Part shown: in pieces, positions 53,791 through 63,445 of the stretch | Numbering within the stretch: position 1 is the first letter of the stretch | How the letters are laid out: each line of letters begins with the position of its first letter | Source of the DNA: Sphingobium psychrophilum | GTDB lineage: Bacteria; Pseudomonadota; Alphaproteobacteria; Sphingomonadales; Sphingomonadaceae | DNA length: 64,000 nucleotides | Direction of reading: 5' to 3' | Assembly: GCF_012927105.1 (NCBI RefSeq) | Contig: NZ_JABBFV010000001.1 | Coordinates: 558,001 to 622,000 of the forward strand | The notes under the pieces: generated by a model | The model's input: the letters and a program-made list of their open reading frames with translations, nothing else | The model's database searches: none | Told to the model about the DNA's origin: nothing | Position numbers and translations under genes: made by a program

Positions 53791-55962
53791 TCATGCGGCC
53801 TGCGCGATCGCAGGCCGATAGAAGGTCGCCCCGCTCGCCGCCATCTCACGAAGCTGCGCCGTCGGTGAAAAGCGCGGGCCATGTTCCGCCGCCAGCCGAT
53901 CCAGCACAGCGACGACATGAGCGATGCCGACCGTGTCCATATGGCTGAACGGCCCGCCGGTATAGGGCGCAAAGCCCCAGCCGAAGATCGCGCCGATATC
54001 GCCGTCTTCGGGCGTTTCCAGCACGCCTTCCTCGAAGCAGCGGGCACATTCGATCAGCTGGCGATAGAGCAGCCTTTCCTTCACCGCCTCGACAGCGGGC
54101 TGCTGCGCCGCGCGCGGGAACATCTCGCCCAGCACTGGCGACAGATGCTTCTTGCCGCCTTCGGGATAGTCGTACCAGCCCTTGCCATTCTTCCGGCCCA
54201 GGCGACCTGCCTCGACCATCTGCACCATGATGTCATCCGACGCCTGCGGCACATAGGCGTCGCCCAGTTCCTTCCTGGCCGCGCTCATGATCTTTACGCC
54301 GAGTTCGATCGACACTTCATCGCTGACCGCCAATGGCCCGGTGGGCATCCCCAGTTGCTTGCCCGCATTTTCGATCAGCGCCGGATTGACGCCTTCGCCC
54401 ACCAGTTCCGCACCCTCCTGAACATAGGTGCCGAAGCTGCGCGAGGTGTAGAAGCCACGGCTGTCATGCACGACGATCGGCGTCTTCTTGATCTGCGCGA
54501 CGAAATCCAGTGCTTTGGCGATCGCGGCGGGGCCGGTCTTCTCGCCCAGGATGATCTCCACCAGCGGCATCTTCTCGACCGGCGAGAAGAAATGAACGCC
54601 GATGAAATTCTCCGGCTTCGTCCACGCCTGCGCCAGTTTCGTGATCGGCAAGGTGGAGGTGTTGGACCCGAAGATGGTGTCCGCGCCCAGCACGGCTTCC
54701 ACCTGCCTGGTCACTTCCGCCTTGATGGCGACATCCTCGAACACCGCCTCGATCACGAAGTCCGCGCCCGCCAGGTCGGCATAGTCGGTGGTCGGCGTGA
54801 CGCGGGCCAGCGTCTCGGCCAGCTTCTCCGGCGTCATGCCCTTGCCCAACCGCTTCTTCAGCACTTCCTCGACATGCGCCTTGCCCTTCTGCGCATAGGG
54901 CAGGTCGCGGTCGAACAGCACGACCTCCATCCCCGCCTGCGCGGCGACGGTGGCGATGCCCGCGCCCATCATGCCCGCGCCCAGCATCGCCAGTTTCTGC
55001 GTCGGCGCCTTGGCCTCGCCCTTGGGCCGGCGCGCGCCGCGTTCGGCGGCCTGCTTGTTGACGAACAGGGTGCGGATCATGTTGGACGCCTGCGGGTCGG
55101 CGGCGACCTTGGCGAAATATTGGCTCTCGATCTGGATCGCCTTGTCCATTGGCAGCGTGATGCCTTCATAGACGGCCGACAGCAAAGCGATCGGCGCGTG
55201 CATGTTGCGCTGCGTCTGTTTCAGCGTCATCGGCAACGCGCCCGCCATCGTCTGGACGAAGCCGGGGTTGAAGCCGCCCGCGCCGCCGGGCACCTTATAG
55301 CCCTTGACGTCCCACGGCTGGGTGTTGGCGTTGGGATTGGCCTTCACCCATTCGCGTGCCGCCGTGACCGCCGTGCCCTGGGGCACCACGGCATCGACCA
55401 CCTTCAGCATCGCCGCTTCGGCCGGGCGGAACAGCTTGCCCTGGAGCATGTACATCAGCGCCGCCTGCACGCCCATGATGCGCGGCAGGCGCTGCGACCC
55501 GCCACCGCCGGGGAACAGGCCGATCAGGATTTCGGGCAGGCCCAGCTGCGTCTTCGGGCTGTCGCCCACGAAACGGCGATGGCAGGCCAGCGCCAGTTCG
55601 AACCCGCCACCAACGCAGGTGCCTTCGATCGCGCAGGCGACCGGCTTGCCGCTGGTTTCCAGGCGACGGAACAGCGCGTTCAGCACGAACAGATCGTCGT
55701 ACAGCGCGGCCGGGGCGGGGGCGTCGCCCGCCTTCGCCAGCATCGACCCGAAAAATTTCAGGTCCATGCCCGCCATGAAGCCGCTATCCTTGCCCGACGC
55801 GATCACTGCGCCCTTGATGGCGTCCTCCGACGCGATACGGGTGATCGCGGCGTCCAGGTCGGCCAGGAAGTCCATGCCGATGACGTTCATCGACTGGCCG
55901 GGGACGTCGATGGTCAGCGTGGCGATGCCGTCGGCGTCGATGTCGAAGTTTATGGTGTTCAT
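53791..55962 (-). CDS. fadJ: 3-hydroxyacyl-CoA dehydrogenase/enoyl-CoA hydratase
   Basis: The 723-residue fusion does two steps of beta-oxidation. The N-terminal hydratase part (about residues 1-190) has IEGTCVGGGFELALACH. The dehydrogenase part has the NAD motif MLGAGMMGAGIATVAAQAG at about 320 and the catalytic IGVHFFSPVEKMPLVEII. The C-terminal half ends with SDEVSIELGVKIM and GWGFAPYTGGPF. The ATG at 55962 (MNTINFDIDADG) has AAAGG about 12 bases before it. It is downstream of, and probably co-regulated with, the thiolase gene. Confidence 0.93.
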   Translation of the reverse strand: MNTINFDIDADGIATLTIDVPGQSMNVIGMDFLADLDAAITRIASEDAIKGAVIASGKDSGFMAGMDLKFFGSMLAKAGDAPAPAALYDDLFVLNALFRRLETSGKPVACAIEGTCVGGGFELALACHRRFVGDSPKTQLGLPEILIGLFPGGGGSQRLPRIMGVQAALMYMLQGKLFRPAEAAMLKVVDAVVPQGTAVTAAREWVKANPNANTQPWDVKGYKVPGGAGGFNPGFVQTMAGALPMTLKQTQRNMHAPIALLSAVYEGITLPMDKAIQIESQYFAKVAADPQASNMIRTLFVNKQAAERGARRPKGEAKAPTQKLAMLGAGMMGAGIATVAAQAGMEVVLFDRDLPYAQKGKAHVEEVLKKRLGKGMTPEKLAETLARVTPTTDYADLAGADFVIEAVFEDVAIKAEVTRQVEAVLGADTIFGSNTSTLPITKLAQAWTKPENFIGVHFFSPVEKMPLVEIILGEKTGPAAIAKALDFVAQIKKTPIVVHDSRGFYTSRSFGTYVQEGAELVGEGVNPALIENAGKQLGMPTGPLAVSDEVSIELGVKIMSAARKELGDAYVPQASDDIMVQMVEAGRLGRKNGKGWYDYPEGGKKHLSPVLGEMFPRAAQQPAVEAVKERLLYRQLIECARCFEEGVLETPEDGDIGAIFGWGFAPYTGGPFSHMDTVGIAHVVAVLDRLAAEHGPRFSPTAQLREMAASGATFYRPAIAQAA

Positions 55963-55986
55963 TGGTATGGCTACCTTTCCCAACAT

Positions 55987-56138
55987 CCGTTCGTCCTGAG
56001 TAGCCATTGAGCCCTTCGACTGCCTGCTTGCAGCAGGCGCTCAGGATAAACTTCACCACAGGTGAAGTCGAAATGGCGTATCGAAGGATGCTTCGATACG
56101 GGGCTTCGACAGGCTCAGCCCCTACTCAGCACGAACGG
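55987..56138. repeat. Compound inverted repeat between fadA-like and fadJ-like genes
   Basis: Outer arms 55987-56003 and 56122-56138 match at 16 of 17 positions. Inside are two or more further hairpins: TGCCTGC/GCAGGC, ACTTCACC/GGTGAAGT and CGTATCGAAG/CTTCGATACG. The core GCTTCGACAGGCTCAG is shared with family A. It may be nested copies of family A. Confidence 0.75.
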
Positions 56139-56153
56139 GTCCTATTTTCTGTC

Positions 56154-57362
56154 TCAGATACGCTCGATGATGATCCCGGTGCCCATGCCCGCGCCGACGC
56201 ACAGGTTGACGAGCGCGGTGCCCTTGCCGGTTCGTTCCAGCTCGTCCAGCGCGGTGCCCAGCACCATCGCCCCGGTCGCGCCCAGCGGATGGCCAAAGGC
56301 GATCGCGCCGCCATTGACGTTGATCCTGTCGTGGTCGAGGTTCATCGCCTGCATGTAGCGCAGCACGACCGAGGCGAAGGCTTCGTTCAGTTCCCACAGG
56401 TCGATGTCGGCCGTGGTCATGCCCGCGCGGCTCAGCAGCTTGCCCGCGACGAATTCCGGCCCAGTCAGCATGATCAGCGGTTCCGACCCGATAGACGCCA
56501 TGGCGCGGATGCGGGCGCGGGGCTTCAGGCCGTATTTGTCGCCCATATCCTTGTTGCCGACCAGCACGGCGGCCGCACCATCGACGATGCCGCTGCTGTT
56601 GCCGGCATGATGGACATGGTTGACCTTCTCCAGTTCGGGATAGCGCAATAGCGCCACCGTATCGAAGCCCGGCATGTCCTCGCCCAAGGCCAGAAAGCTG
56701 GGCTTCAAAGCGCCGAGCGACTGCATCGTCGCGTCGGGCCGCATATGTTCGTCATGGTCCAGCGCCACGCGGCCGATCACATCCTTCACCGGCACGATCG
56801 ACTTCTTGAACCGGCCTTCGTCCCAGGCGATCTTGGCGCGCTTCTGGCTCTCGACCGCATAGGCGTCGGCATCGTCGCGGCTGATGCCGAACTTGGTGGC
56901 GATCACGTCGGCGCCGATGCCCTGGGGCGCGAAATAGGTTTTGTAGGCGACCGACGGGTCCATCGCCCAGGCACCGCCGTCCGACGCCATCGGCACGCGG
57001 CTCATCGATTCGACGCCGCCGCCGATCGCGAACATCGCTTCGCCTGAGTAGACCTTGGCAGCGGCCATGTTGACGGCTTCAAGGCCGGAGGCGCAGAAGC
57101 GGTTGATCTGCACGCCCGGCACGGTTTCGGCATAATCGGCGTTCAGCACCGCAACGCGGGCGATGTCCGCGCCCTGTTCGCCGACCGGGCTGACGCAGCC
57201 CAGGATGACGTCGTCCACATCGGCGGTATCGATCTGCGTGCGATCGCGCACAGCTTCCAGCACCTGCGTCGCCAGTTGAAGGGGCGTGATCTCATGCAGC
57301 GACCCGTCGGCCTTGCCCCGGCCACGGGGCGTCCTGACGGCGTCGTAAATATAGGCTTCCAT
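56154..57362 (-). CDS. fadA: Acetyl-CoA C-acyltransferase (thiolase)
   Basis: The 402-residue thiolase carries the nucleophile in [16 protein letters not shown], the histidine region [18 protein letters not shown], and the second cysteine in [12 protein letters not shown]. It cleaves 3-ketoacyl-CoA in the last step of beta-oxidation. GAGAGGGAAAG lies just before the ATG at 57362. A palindromic candidate operator lies 56 bases upstream. It leads the fadA-fadJ pair. Confidence 0.93.
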   Translation of the reverse strand: MEAYIYDAVRTPRGRGKADGSLHEITPLQLATQVLEAVRDRTQIDTADVDDVILGCVSPVGEQGADIARVAVLNADYAETVPGVQINRFCASGLEAVNMAAAKVYSGEAMFAIGGGVESMSRVPMASDGGAWAMDPSVAYKTYFAPQGIGADVIATKFGISRDDADAYAVESQKRAKIAWDEGRFKKSIVPVKDVIGRVALDHDEHMRPDATMQSLGALKPSFLALGEDMPGFDTVALLRYPELEKVNHVHHAGNSSGIVDGAAAVLVGNKDMGDKYGLKPRARIRAMASIGSEPLIMLTGPEFVAGKLLSRAGMTTADIDLWELNEAFASVVLRYMQAMNLDHDRINVNGGAIAFGHPLGATGAMVLGTALDELERTGKGTALVNLCVGAGMGTGIIIERI

Positions 57363-57417
57363 GTCTTTCCCTCTCCGTGGGCTGCCCTGTGGGCGCACTG
57401 GATGTGGGGGAAATGTA

Positions 57418-57434
57418 TTTACGTTTACGTAAAG
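57418..57434 (-). promoter_or_regulatory. Candidate LiuR/MerR-type operator before fadA
   Basis: TTTACGTTTACGTAAAG is a near-perfect dyad with the repeated unit TTACGT. On the minus strand it is flanked by TTGCAC (-35-like, at 57434-57439) and TACATT (-10-like, at 57412-57417), 16 bases apart. LiuR and related MerR-type regulators of fatty-acid and branched-chain amino-acid breakdown use motifs of this shape. The regulator gene is not in the window. Confidence 0.5.
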
Positions 57435-57580
57435 TGCAAGGGCAAATGCATGACGGCCGTGCCGTCCCGCCCTGCCGTAGCGGCAGGTGGAGCGGCTTTT
57501 GCGAAACAGCGCAGCTACTGTCCAACTCCCTGTCGCACGCCGCCCTTTCGCGGCGCGAATCCCTGTGCCATTCAGGGGCG

Positions 57581-58315
57581 ATGCGGATCGCCATCCTCTC
57601 CGACATTCACGGCAATATCGCCGCGCTCGATGCCGTGCTGGCCGATGTCGAGGGACGGGGCGTGGATGCGATCGTCAACCTGGGCGACATCCTGTCCGGC
57701 CCGCTTTTCCCCTGCGAAACGGCCGACCGGCTGATGGCGCTCGACCTGCCCACGATCCGCGGCAATCATGAACGGCAATTGCTGACCCAGCATCCGGATC
57801 GCATGGGCGCGTCGGACCGCTATACGGATGCGGTCCTGCAATCCCGTCATCGCGACTGGATCGCGTCGCTACCCGACAGCCTGTGGCTGGCCGACGATGT
57901 GCTGATGGTCCACGGCGCGCCGGGCGACGATCTTTGCTACTGGCTCGAAACGCTCGACCCCACAGGGTTGCGGCCCGCGACCGCGGAGGAGGTGGAAGCG
58001 CGGGCAGGGGGTGTCGCCGCCCCGCTTGTCCTGTGTGGCCACACGCATGTCCCGCGCATCCACTATCGGCCGGGCGGCGGGCTGATCGTCAATCCGGGCA
58101 GCGTCGGCCTGCCCGCCTACGCAGACGATCACCCCTTTCCGCATAAGGTGGAGACGGGATCGCCCCATGCCCGCTATGCGATCGCGGAGCGGACGGCGGC
58201 CGGATGGACGGCAGAATCCATCGCGATCCGCTATGATTGGGACGCCGCCGCCCGCGCGGCGCAGGCGCATGGCCGGGCCGATTGGGCCGCCGCGCTGCGG
58301 ACAGGGCGCGCCTAG
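57581..58315 (+). CDS. Metallophosphoesterase
   Basis: The 244-residue calcineurin-like phosphoesterase has the metal motifs ILSDIHGNIAALDAVL, VNLGDILSG, IRGNHERQL, MVHGAPGD and LCGHTHVPRI. It is of the YfcE/diadenosine-tetraphosphatase-like type, though the substrate is unknown. The ATG at 57581 is chosen as the first that leaves the DIH motif at the normal distance from the start; the frame is open upstream. Confidence 0.88.
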   Translation: MRIAILSDIHGNIAALDAVLADVEGRGVDAIVNLGDILSGPLFPCETADRLMALDLPTIRGNHERQLLTQHPDRMGASDRYTDAVLQSRHRDWIASLPDSLWLADDVLMVHGAPGDDLCYWLETLDPTGLRPATAEEVEARAGGVAAPLVLCGHTHVPRIHYRPGGGLIVNPGSVGLPAYADDHPFPHKVETGSPHARYAIAERTAAGWTAESIAIRYDWDAAARAAQAHGRADWAAALRTGRA

Positions 58316-58356
58316 AAGCGTTGCGCGCCGGCCATTGCGGCTTATATCCCCCTGCT

Positions 58357-60027
58357 ATGGATAGCCTGACGCAAGCCCCGAATCAGCAAACCCCTTCGCC
58401 GCTTTCCATCCCCATCTTCCGCGCAATCTGGACCGCCAGCCTGGCATCCAACTTCGGTGGCCTGATCCAGTCGGTCGGCGCGGCCTGGATGATGACCTCG
58501 CTTTCGGCCTCCCCCCAACTGATCGCGCTGGTCCCGGCCGCGACGACTTTGCCGATCATGCTGTTTTCCCTGTGGGCCGGGGCGGTCGCGGACAATCTGG
58601 ATCGGCGCAAGGTGATGATCGTGTGCCAGGCGTCGATGCTGATCGTGTCGACCGCGCTGGCGCTCACCGCCTGGGCCGGACTGGTTACGCCCGGGCTGCT
58701 GCTGGGTTTCACCTTCCTTCTGGGGTGCGCCACCGCGATCAACGGTCCCGCCTGGCAGGCGTCGGTCGGCGACATGGTGCCACGCGCCATCCTGCCCAGC
58801 GCGGTCGCAATGAATTCGATGGGCTTCAACCTGGCGCGCAGCGTCGGCCCGGCGCTGGGCGGCGTGATCGTCGCGGTGGCGGGGGCGGCGGCGGCGTTCC
58901 TGACCAATGCGGTCAGCTATATCGCGCTGCTGACGGTCCTGTCCCGCTGGCGGCCGGACCTGCCGCCCAAGCTGCTGCCGCGCGAGCGGCTGGGCGTCGC
59001 GATGCAGGCAGGCCTCAGCTATGTCGCCATGTCGCCCAACATCCGGCTGGTGCTGCTGCGCGGCGCTACCTTCGGTATCGGCGCGAGCGCGGTGTCGGCG
59101 CTGATGCCGCTGGTCGCGCGCGACGTGCTGGGCGGAGGGGCGCTGACCTTTGGCCTGACCAGCGGGGCGTTCGGCATCGGCGCGGTGCTCGCGGCGCTCT
59201 CGACCCGCCATTTGCGCGCGCGCTTCTCGGTGGAAACCATGGTGCGGTCGGCCGCGCTGATCCTGGCGCTGGGCACCGCCATCACGGGCGCGAGCAGCTG
59301 GCTGGCGCTGGCGCTGCTCGGCTATCTGCTGGCGGGCATGGGCTGGGTGACGGCGCTGGCGACGTTCAACGTGTCGGTGCAGATGTCGGCGCCGCGCTGG
59401 GTCGTGGCGCGGGCGGTGTCGCTCTATCAGATGACCGCGTTCGGCGGCATGGCGATCGGCGCCTGGATGTTCGGCTGGATCGCCGAGCATCATGGCGTGG
59501 TGGAGGCGCTCTATGCCTCCGCCGTCGCGCAATTCGCCGCCGCCATGCTGGGTTTTCTTCGCCCGCTGGCGCAGACCGGCGAGGATAATCTCGACCTCCA
59601 GAACAGCTGGCGCGAACCCGATACGGCGGTCCCGGTGGAGCCGCGCAGCGGGCCGGTGGTCGTCACTATCGAATATCGCATCCCGGCCGGTTCGATCGTC
59701 CCCTTCCTCTCCGCGATGAGTGAGCGGCGGCGCATCCGTCGCCGCGACGGCGCCCATGGCTGGACGTTGATGCGCGACCTGGGCGATCCGTCCCTATGGG
59801 TGGAGCGCTATCATGTCTCGACCTGGCTGGATTATGTCCGCCACAATCAGCGGCGGACCGTGGCCGACATCGACAATAGCCAGGCCATCCACGCGCTCCA
59901 TGCCGGCCCGAACCCCCCGGTGGTCCACCGGATGTTGGAGCGCCAGACCGGATCGCTGCCGATCAGCCGCGCGCCCGATCCGCGCGAAATGGGCGATCCC
60001 ATGACCGATCCGACCCGGTCCAACTAA
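58357..60027 (+). CDS. MFS exporter with C-terminal soluble domain (MFS_3/DUF894 type)
   Basis: The 556-residue protein has about twelve membrane helices in residues 20-410, beginning IFRAIWTASLASNFGGLIQS, with the first loop AVADNLDRRKVMIV. A C-terminal domain (about 435-540) looks like the small monooxygenase-like domain found on MFS_3 proteins (VVTIEYRIPAGSIVPFLSAM, VERYHVSTWLDYVRHNQR). Its role is probably export of a siderophore or other small molecule, but the substrate is unknown. Confidence 0.85.
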   Translation: MDSLTQAPNQQTPSPLSIPIFRAIWTASLASNFGGLIQSVGAAWMMTSLSASPQLIALVPAATTLPIMLFSLWAGAVADNLDRRKVMIVCQASMLIVSTALALTAWAGLVTPGLLLGFTFLLGCATAINGPAWQASVGDMVPRAILPSAVAMNSMGFNLARSVGPALGGVIVAVAGAAAAFLTNAVSYIALLTVLSRWRPDLPPKLLPRERLGVAMQAGLSYVAMSPNIRLVLLRGATFGIGASAVSALMPLVARDVLGGGALTFGLTSGAFGIGAVLAALSTRHLRARFSVETMVRSAALILALGTAITGASSWLALALLGYLLAGMGWVTALATFNVSVQMSAPRWVVARAVSLYQMTAFGGMAIGAWMFGWIAEHHGVVEALYASAVAQFAAAMLGFLRPLAQTGEDNLDLQNSWREPDTAVPVEPRSGPVVVTIEYRIPAGSIVPFLSAMSERRRIRRRDGAHGWTLMRDLGDPSLWVERYHVSTWLDYVRHNQRRTVADIDNSQAIHALHAGPNPPVVHRMLERQTGSLPISRAPDPREMGDPMTDPTRSN

Positions 60028-60040
60028 AGCCGCTCTGGGC

Positions 60041-60640
60041 CTATTGCGGCGTCACCGGCCGCCAGCCGGGCAGATCCTCCGGCGTGTCGATATCGTGCAG
60101 CACATTGCCGCTCGTTTCGATCTGGATACCGTGGCTCAGCAGCGCGCGCGCCCCCTGGTCGCCCTTCAACGCCAGCAATTCGGGGAAATGCTTGCGGCCG
60201 ATAAAAGCGGGCGGGGAGGAGGAGAAGCCGTCGGTGGAGGCGACCACGGACCGGATATCCTCCGCCGCCAGGCAGATGCGGTTATAATGGGTCTGCGGCA
60301 CGTCGGGCATGTCGGCCAGGCAGATCAATATACCCCGTATCTTCATGTTGGGCATGACATGTTCGACCGCGCGCACGATGCTGCCCGATATCCCCTCTTC
60401 GGGCCGGTCGTTGACGATGATGCTATAACCGCGCCGGTCCAGTTTGCGATGGATGACCGGGGCGTCCGCGATCGGGCGCACGACCGCGATCAATTCGGCA
60501 AAGGCCATGGACGCAACCGTTTCCAGCACATGCGCGGCGAGCGGCTTGCCGCGCACATTGGCCATCAGCTTGTCATCTTCGCCAAAGCGGGTGGATGATC
60601 CGGCCGCCAGCAGGACAGCGGCGATCCGTTCAGTGCGCAT
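60041..60640 (-). CDS. MobA/MocA-like nucleotidyltransferase
   Basis: The 199-residue GT-A-fold transferase has AVLLAAGSSTRFGEDDKL at the start, LAAHVLETVA, and a later ICLADMPDVPQTHY. The family attaches CMP or GMP to molybdopterin or uses other nucleotide donors. With no molybdoenzyme gene beside it the substrate is open, though moaD-moaE are elsewhere in the window. The ATG at 60640 is chosen as the usual start just before MRTERIAAVLL. Confidence 0.82.
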   Translation of the reverse strand: MRTERIAAVLLAAGSSTRFGEDDKLMANVRGKPLAAHVLETVASMAFAELIAVVRPIADAPVIHRKLDRRGYSIIVNDRPEEGISGSIVRAVEHVMPNMKIRGILICLADMPDVPQTHYNRICLAAEDIRSVVASTDGFSSSPPAFIGRKHFPELLALKGDQGARALLSHGIQIETSGNVLHDIDTPEDLPGWRPVTPQ

Positions 60641-60796
60641 GGATGACGATGGGTAGAGACATTGTGATGTGGCGATCCCGATTATTCCCTGACTTGCCAC
60701 CACGGCGATCTTGTGTCCAGCATCCCCGAAAGACACTGGCCATCGCGCACCTCAGCCGCCATATGCCACCCCAACGCATAAGGAGTGGCCCTGTTC

Positions 60797-61402
60797 ATGG
60801 CATGTGAACTCGAAACGGAAATTGTTGGCGACGGCAAGGCGCCGGTCCCGGCCGAAGTCAGCGAGGCGATCCGTACCCTGATCCGCTGGTCGGGCGATGC
60901 CCCCGAACGCGAAGGCCTGTTGGAAACGCCCGAGCGTGTTGCCCGCGCCTGGAAGGAATATTGCCGCGGTTATGGCGACGACCCGGCCTACCATCTCTCG
61001 CGCATCTTCCATGAAGTGGGCGGCTATGACGATGTCGTGCTGCTCAAGGGTATTCCGTTTCAGTCGCATTGCGAACATCATATGGCGCCGATCGTGGGCA
61101 AGGCGCATATCGCCTATCTGCCCGGTGACTATGTGGTCGGCATTTCCAAGCTCGCCCGCGTGCTGCACGCCTATGCCAACCGCCTCCAGGTGCAGGAACG
61201 GCTGACGTCCGAAGTCGCCAATTGCATCTGGGAGCATTTGAAGCCCCAGGGCGTCGCTGTTGTGATAGAGGCGACCCATGGCTGCATGACCGGGCGCGGC
61301 GTCCGCACGCCGGGCGTCGTCATGAAGACCAGCCGTATGCTCGGCGTGTTTCGCGACAGTGAAAAGTCGCGGGAGGAAGTGCTGAAGCTCATCGCTTCAT
61401 GA
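60797..61402 (+). CDS. folE: GTP cyclohydrolase I
   Basis: The 201-residue enzyme makes dihydroneopterin triphosphate, the first step of folate and pterin synthesis. The zinc and active-site residues are in PFQSHCEHHMAPIVG and EATHGCMTGRGV. Its ribosome-binding site AAGGAG (60780-60785) is 11 bases before the ATG and itself covers a GTG, so the ATG is the start. It overlaps the next gene by 4 bases. Confidence 0.95.
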   Translation: MACELETEIVGDGKAPVPAEVSEAIRTLIRWSGDAPEREGLLETPERVARAWKEYCRGYGDDPAYHLSRIFHEVGGYDDVVLLKGIPFQSHCEHHMAPIVGKAHIAYLPGDYVVGISKLARVLHAYANRLQVQERLTSEVANCIWEHLKPQGVAVVIEATHGCMTGRGVRTPGVVMKTSRMLGVFRDSEKSREEVLKLIAS

Positions 61403-62238
61403 GCGACGACAAGGAACCTGCCTATCGTCCCTTGGGCAAGGCGCGTAGCAACGCCACGCCGGTCGGCGCGCCGCTGGCGCCCAAGCGGCTGGCGCTTGTC
61501 ACTGGCGGGCATCGGCGGCTGGGCGGCATCATTGCCGCTGCGCTGGCCAAGGCGGGCCATTCGCTCGCCGTCCATGGCAGCCACGACACGCGGCTCGATT
61601 CCCATTTGGCGCTGACCTTCGAGGAGGAGCGGACCGAATGGGATGGCTTCGTCGTGGATTTCGCCGATCCCGAAGGGGCGGAAGAACTGGTGGCCAGGGT
61701 GGCGGAACGGTTCGGCCGCCCGCCCGACATATTGATCAACAGCGCCGCCCTGTTCGGGCAAGACCGGCTCGACACGGTCACCGCCGACGATCTGATGCGC
61801 CATTATGCCGTCAACTGCGCCGCGCCAACTTTACTGACGAAGGCGTTCGCCACCATACCGGCGGGCGTGGGCGACCGCTGCATTGTCAACATACTCGACC
61901 AGCGGATCGACCATCCCCATGCCGACCAGCTGGCCTATACATTGTCCAAGCTGGCGCTGGCCGGGCTGACGCGCACCAGCGCCGCCAGCCTCGCGCCCAA
62001 AGTGCGGGTCAACGCCGTCGCGCCGGGCCTGACGATCGCGACGCCCGACTATGATGCGGCGCAGATGGAGCGTCTGGCGGAGATGATGCCGCTTGCCTGC
62101 CTGCCGCAGGCCGAGCAGATCGCGCAGGCGGTGCTCTATCTGGTCGAAGCGACCGCCGTGACTGGGCAGACGCTGTATGTCGACGGCGGCGCGCATCTTA
62201 AAAGCTATGATCGCGACTTCATGCATCTGTGCCGATAG
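61399..62238 (+). CDS. SDR oxidoreductase, FolM/pteridine-reductase-like
   Basis: The 279-residue short-chain dehydrogenase has the NADP motif [16 protein letters not shown]. The arginine in TG-x3-R-x-G is typical of pteridine reductases and Fol[11 protein letters not shown] and the YTLSK pair follow, and DGGAHLK is near the end. Its overlap with folE strongly suggests it reduces a pterin such as dihydromonapterin or dihydrofolate. The exact substrate is an inference. Confidence 0.85.
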   Translation: MSDDKEPAYRPLGKARSNATPVGAPLAPKRLALVTGGHRRLGGIIAAALAKAGHSLAVHGSHDTRLDSHLALTFEEERTEWDGFVVDFADPEGAEELVARVAERFGRPPDILINSAALFGQDRLDTVTADDLMRHYAVNCAAPTLLTKAFATIPAGVGDRCIVNILDQRIDHPHADQLAYTLSKLALAGLTRTSAASLAPKVRVNAVAPGLTIATPDYDAAQMERLAEMMPLACLPQAEQIAQAVLYLVEATAVTGQTLYVDGGAHLKSYDRDFMHLCR

Positions 62239-62321
62239 GCTCGGCGCAAATGCGTTGCGTTGGGGCTGGCGAAGCGTCGCCCATGCCAATAGAGCGGTCT
62301 CAAAGCTTAGAGGAGACGGCG

Positions 62322-63101
62322 ATGACCTATGAAACCATCCTGGTCGAACAGCGCGACGCGGTAACGCTGATCACGCTCAACCGGCCGCAGGCACTGAACG
62401 CGCTCAACAGCCAGGTGCTGGCCGAGCTTAGCGCCGCCTTTGGCACCTATGACGCCGATCCGACGCAGCGCTGCGCAGTGCTTACCGGCAGCGGCGAAAA
62501 GGCGTTTGCCGCGGGCGCCGACATCAAGGAAATGGTCGACAAGGACGCCGCCGACTTTTTTCTGGAGGATTTCTTCTCCGGTTGGCAGACCGGCGTGGTC
62601 GCGACCCGCAAGCCGTGGATCGCGGCGGTGCAGGGCTTCGCGCTGGGCGGCGGTTGCGAACTGGCGATGATGGCCGACTTCATCCTGGCGGGCGACACCG
62701 CCAAATTCGGCCAGCCCGAAATCAAGCTGGGCGTTGCGCCCGGCATGGGCGGGTCGCAGCGGCTGACCCGCGCCATTGGCAAGGCCAAGGCGATGGAAAT
62801 GTGCCTGACCGGCCGGATGATGGACGCCGCCGAAGCGGAGCGTTCGGGCCTTGTCAGCCGCATCGTGCCAGCTGCCGAATTGCTGGACGAAGCGTTCAAG
62901 ACCGCAGCGGCGATCGCCGCGATGCCGCCCATGGCGGCGATGGTGAACAAGGAAATGGTCAACATCGCCTTCGAAACTGGCCTGGCGCAGGGGCTGCTGA
63001 CCGAGCGCCGCCTGTTCCAGATACTGACGGCGACGCAGGACAAGAAGGAAGGCATGACCGCCTTCGTCGAAAAGCGCCCCGGCGTCTGGCAGGGCCGCTG
63101 A
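62322..63101 (+). CDS. Enoyl-CoA hydratase
   Basis: The 259-residue crotonase-family enzyme has [13 protein letters not shown], the glycine-rich oxyanion loop [16 protein letters not shown] and [17 protein letters not shown] with its catalytic glutamate region. It hydrates short-chain enoyl-CoA in beta-oxidation. GAGGAGA a few bases before the ATG at 62322 fixes the start. It is separate from the fadA-fadJ pair but may act with them. Confidence 0.93.
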   Translation: MTYETILVEQRDAVTLITLNRPQALNALNSQVLAELSAAFGTYDADPTQRCAVLTGSGEKAFAAGADIKEMVDKDAADFFLEDFFSGWQTGVVATRKPWIAAVQGFALGGGCELAMMADFILAGDTAKFGQPEIKLGVAPGMGGSQRLTRAIGKAKAMEMCLTGRMMDAAEAERSGLVSRIVPAAELLDEAFKTAAAIAAMPPMAAMVNKEMVNIAFETGLAQGLLTERRLFQILTATQDKKEGMTAFVEKRPGVWQGR

Positions 63102-63445
63102 GCGCCTATATCGATCCAATACCATAATGCGATGACGCTGACTTACGGGGCGTGTTCCCCGGCGAAGGCCGGGGTCCAGTCCTGACCGTGGGACTGGACC
63201 CCGGCCTTCGCCGGGGAACACGGGCTATAGGTTCCCATCAATGCATCTTGGTATACGCAGCGTGTTCCAGCGATCCGCTGAGAAATTCTCATTGGTCGAT
63301 GGCGGGTCTTTCCGGCACTCTCGTTTCACAAGGAAACTGAAGAACGAATTGGCGGGCGCAGCGATGCGTCCGCTTTCATCGTCCGTGGGAGAGGTGCGGC
63401 GCCATGCGCCCCTGATTGGCTTGTTGTGAAACAGGGAGCCTTTGC
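63102..63445. other. Intergenic region, 344 bases
   Basis: It contains the perfect paired repeat at 63151-63222 and otherwise no clear gene. Short frames present do not look like proteins. The receptor promoter should lie in its second half, but no clear operator was seen. Confidence 0.5.
63151..63222. repeat. Paired inverted repeat, family B (copy 4)
   Basis: Arms 63151-63182 and 63191-63222 form a perfect 32-base inverted repeat with an 8-base loop, and each arm holds an inner palindrome (CCCCGGCGAAGGCCGGGG). It stands after the enoyl-CoA hydratase gene and could act as its terminator. Confidence 0.92.

Noticed and set aside
53881..56010. A 709-codon frame opposite the fadJ-like gene.
   Set aside because: Length comes from high GC and the coding constraint on the other strand. 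Its His/Arg/Asp-rich composition shows no family.
36975..63222. Repeats considered as a CRISPR array.
   Set aside because: They are single inverted pairs far apart, with no regular spacers and no cas genes.
63152..63429. Short frames between the enoyl-CoA hydratase and the TonB receptor.
   Set aside because: One lies in the perfect inverted repeat and the other lacks a ribosome-binding site and known resemblance.
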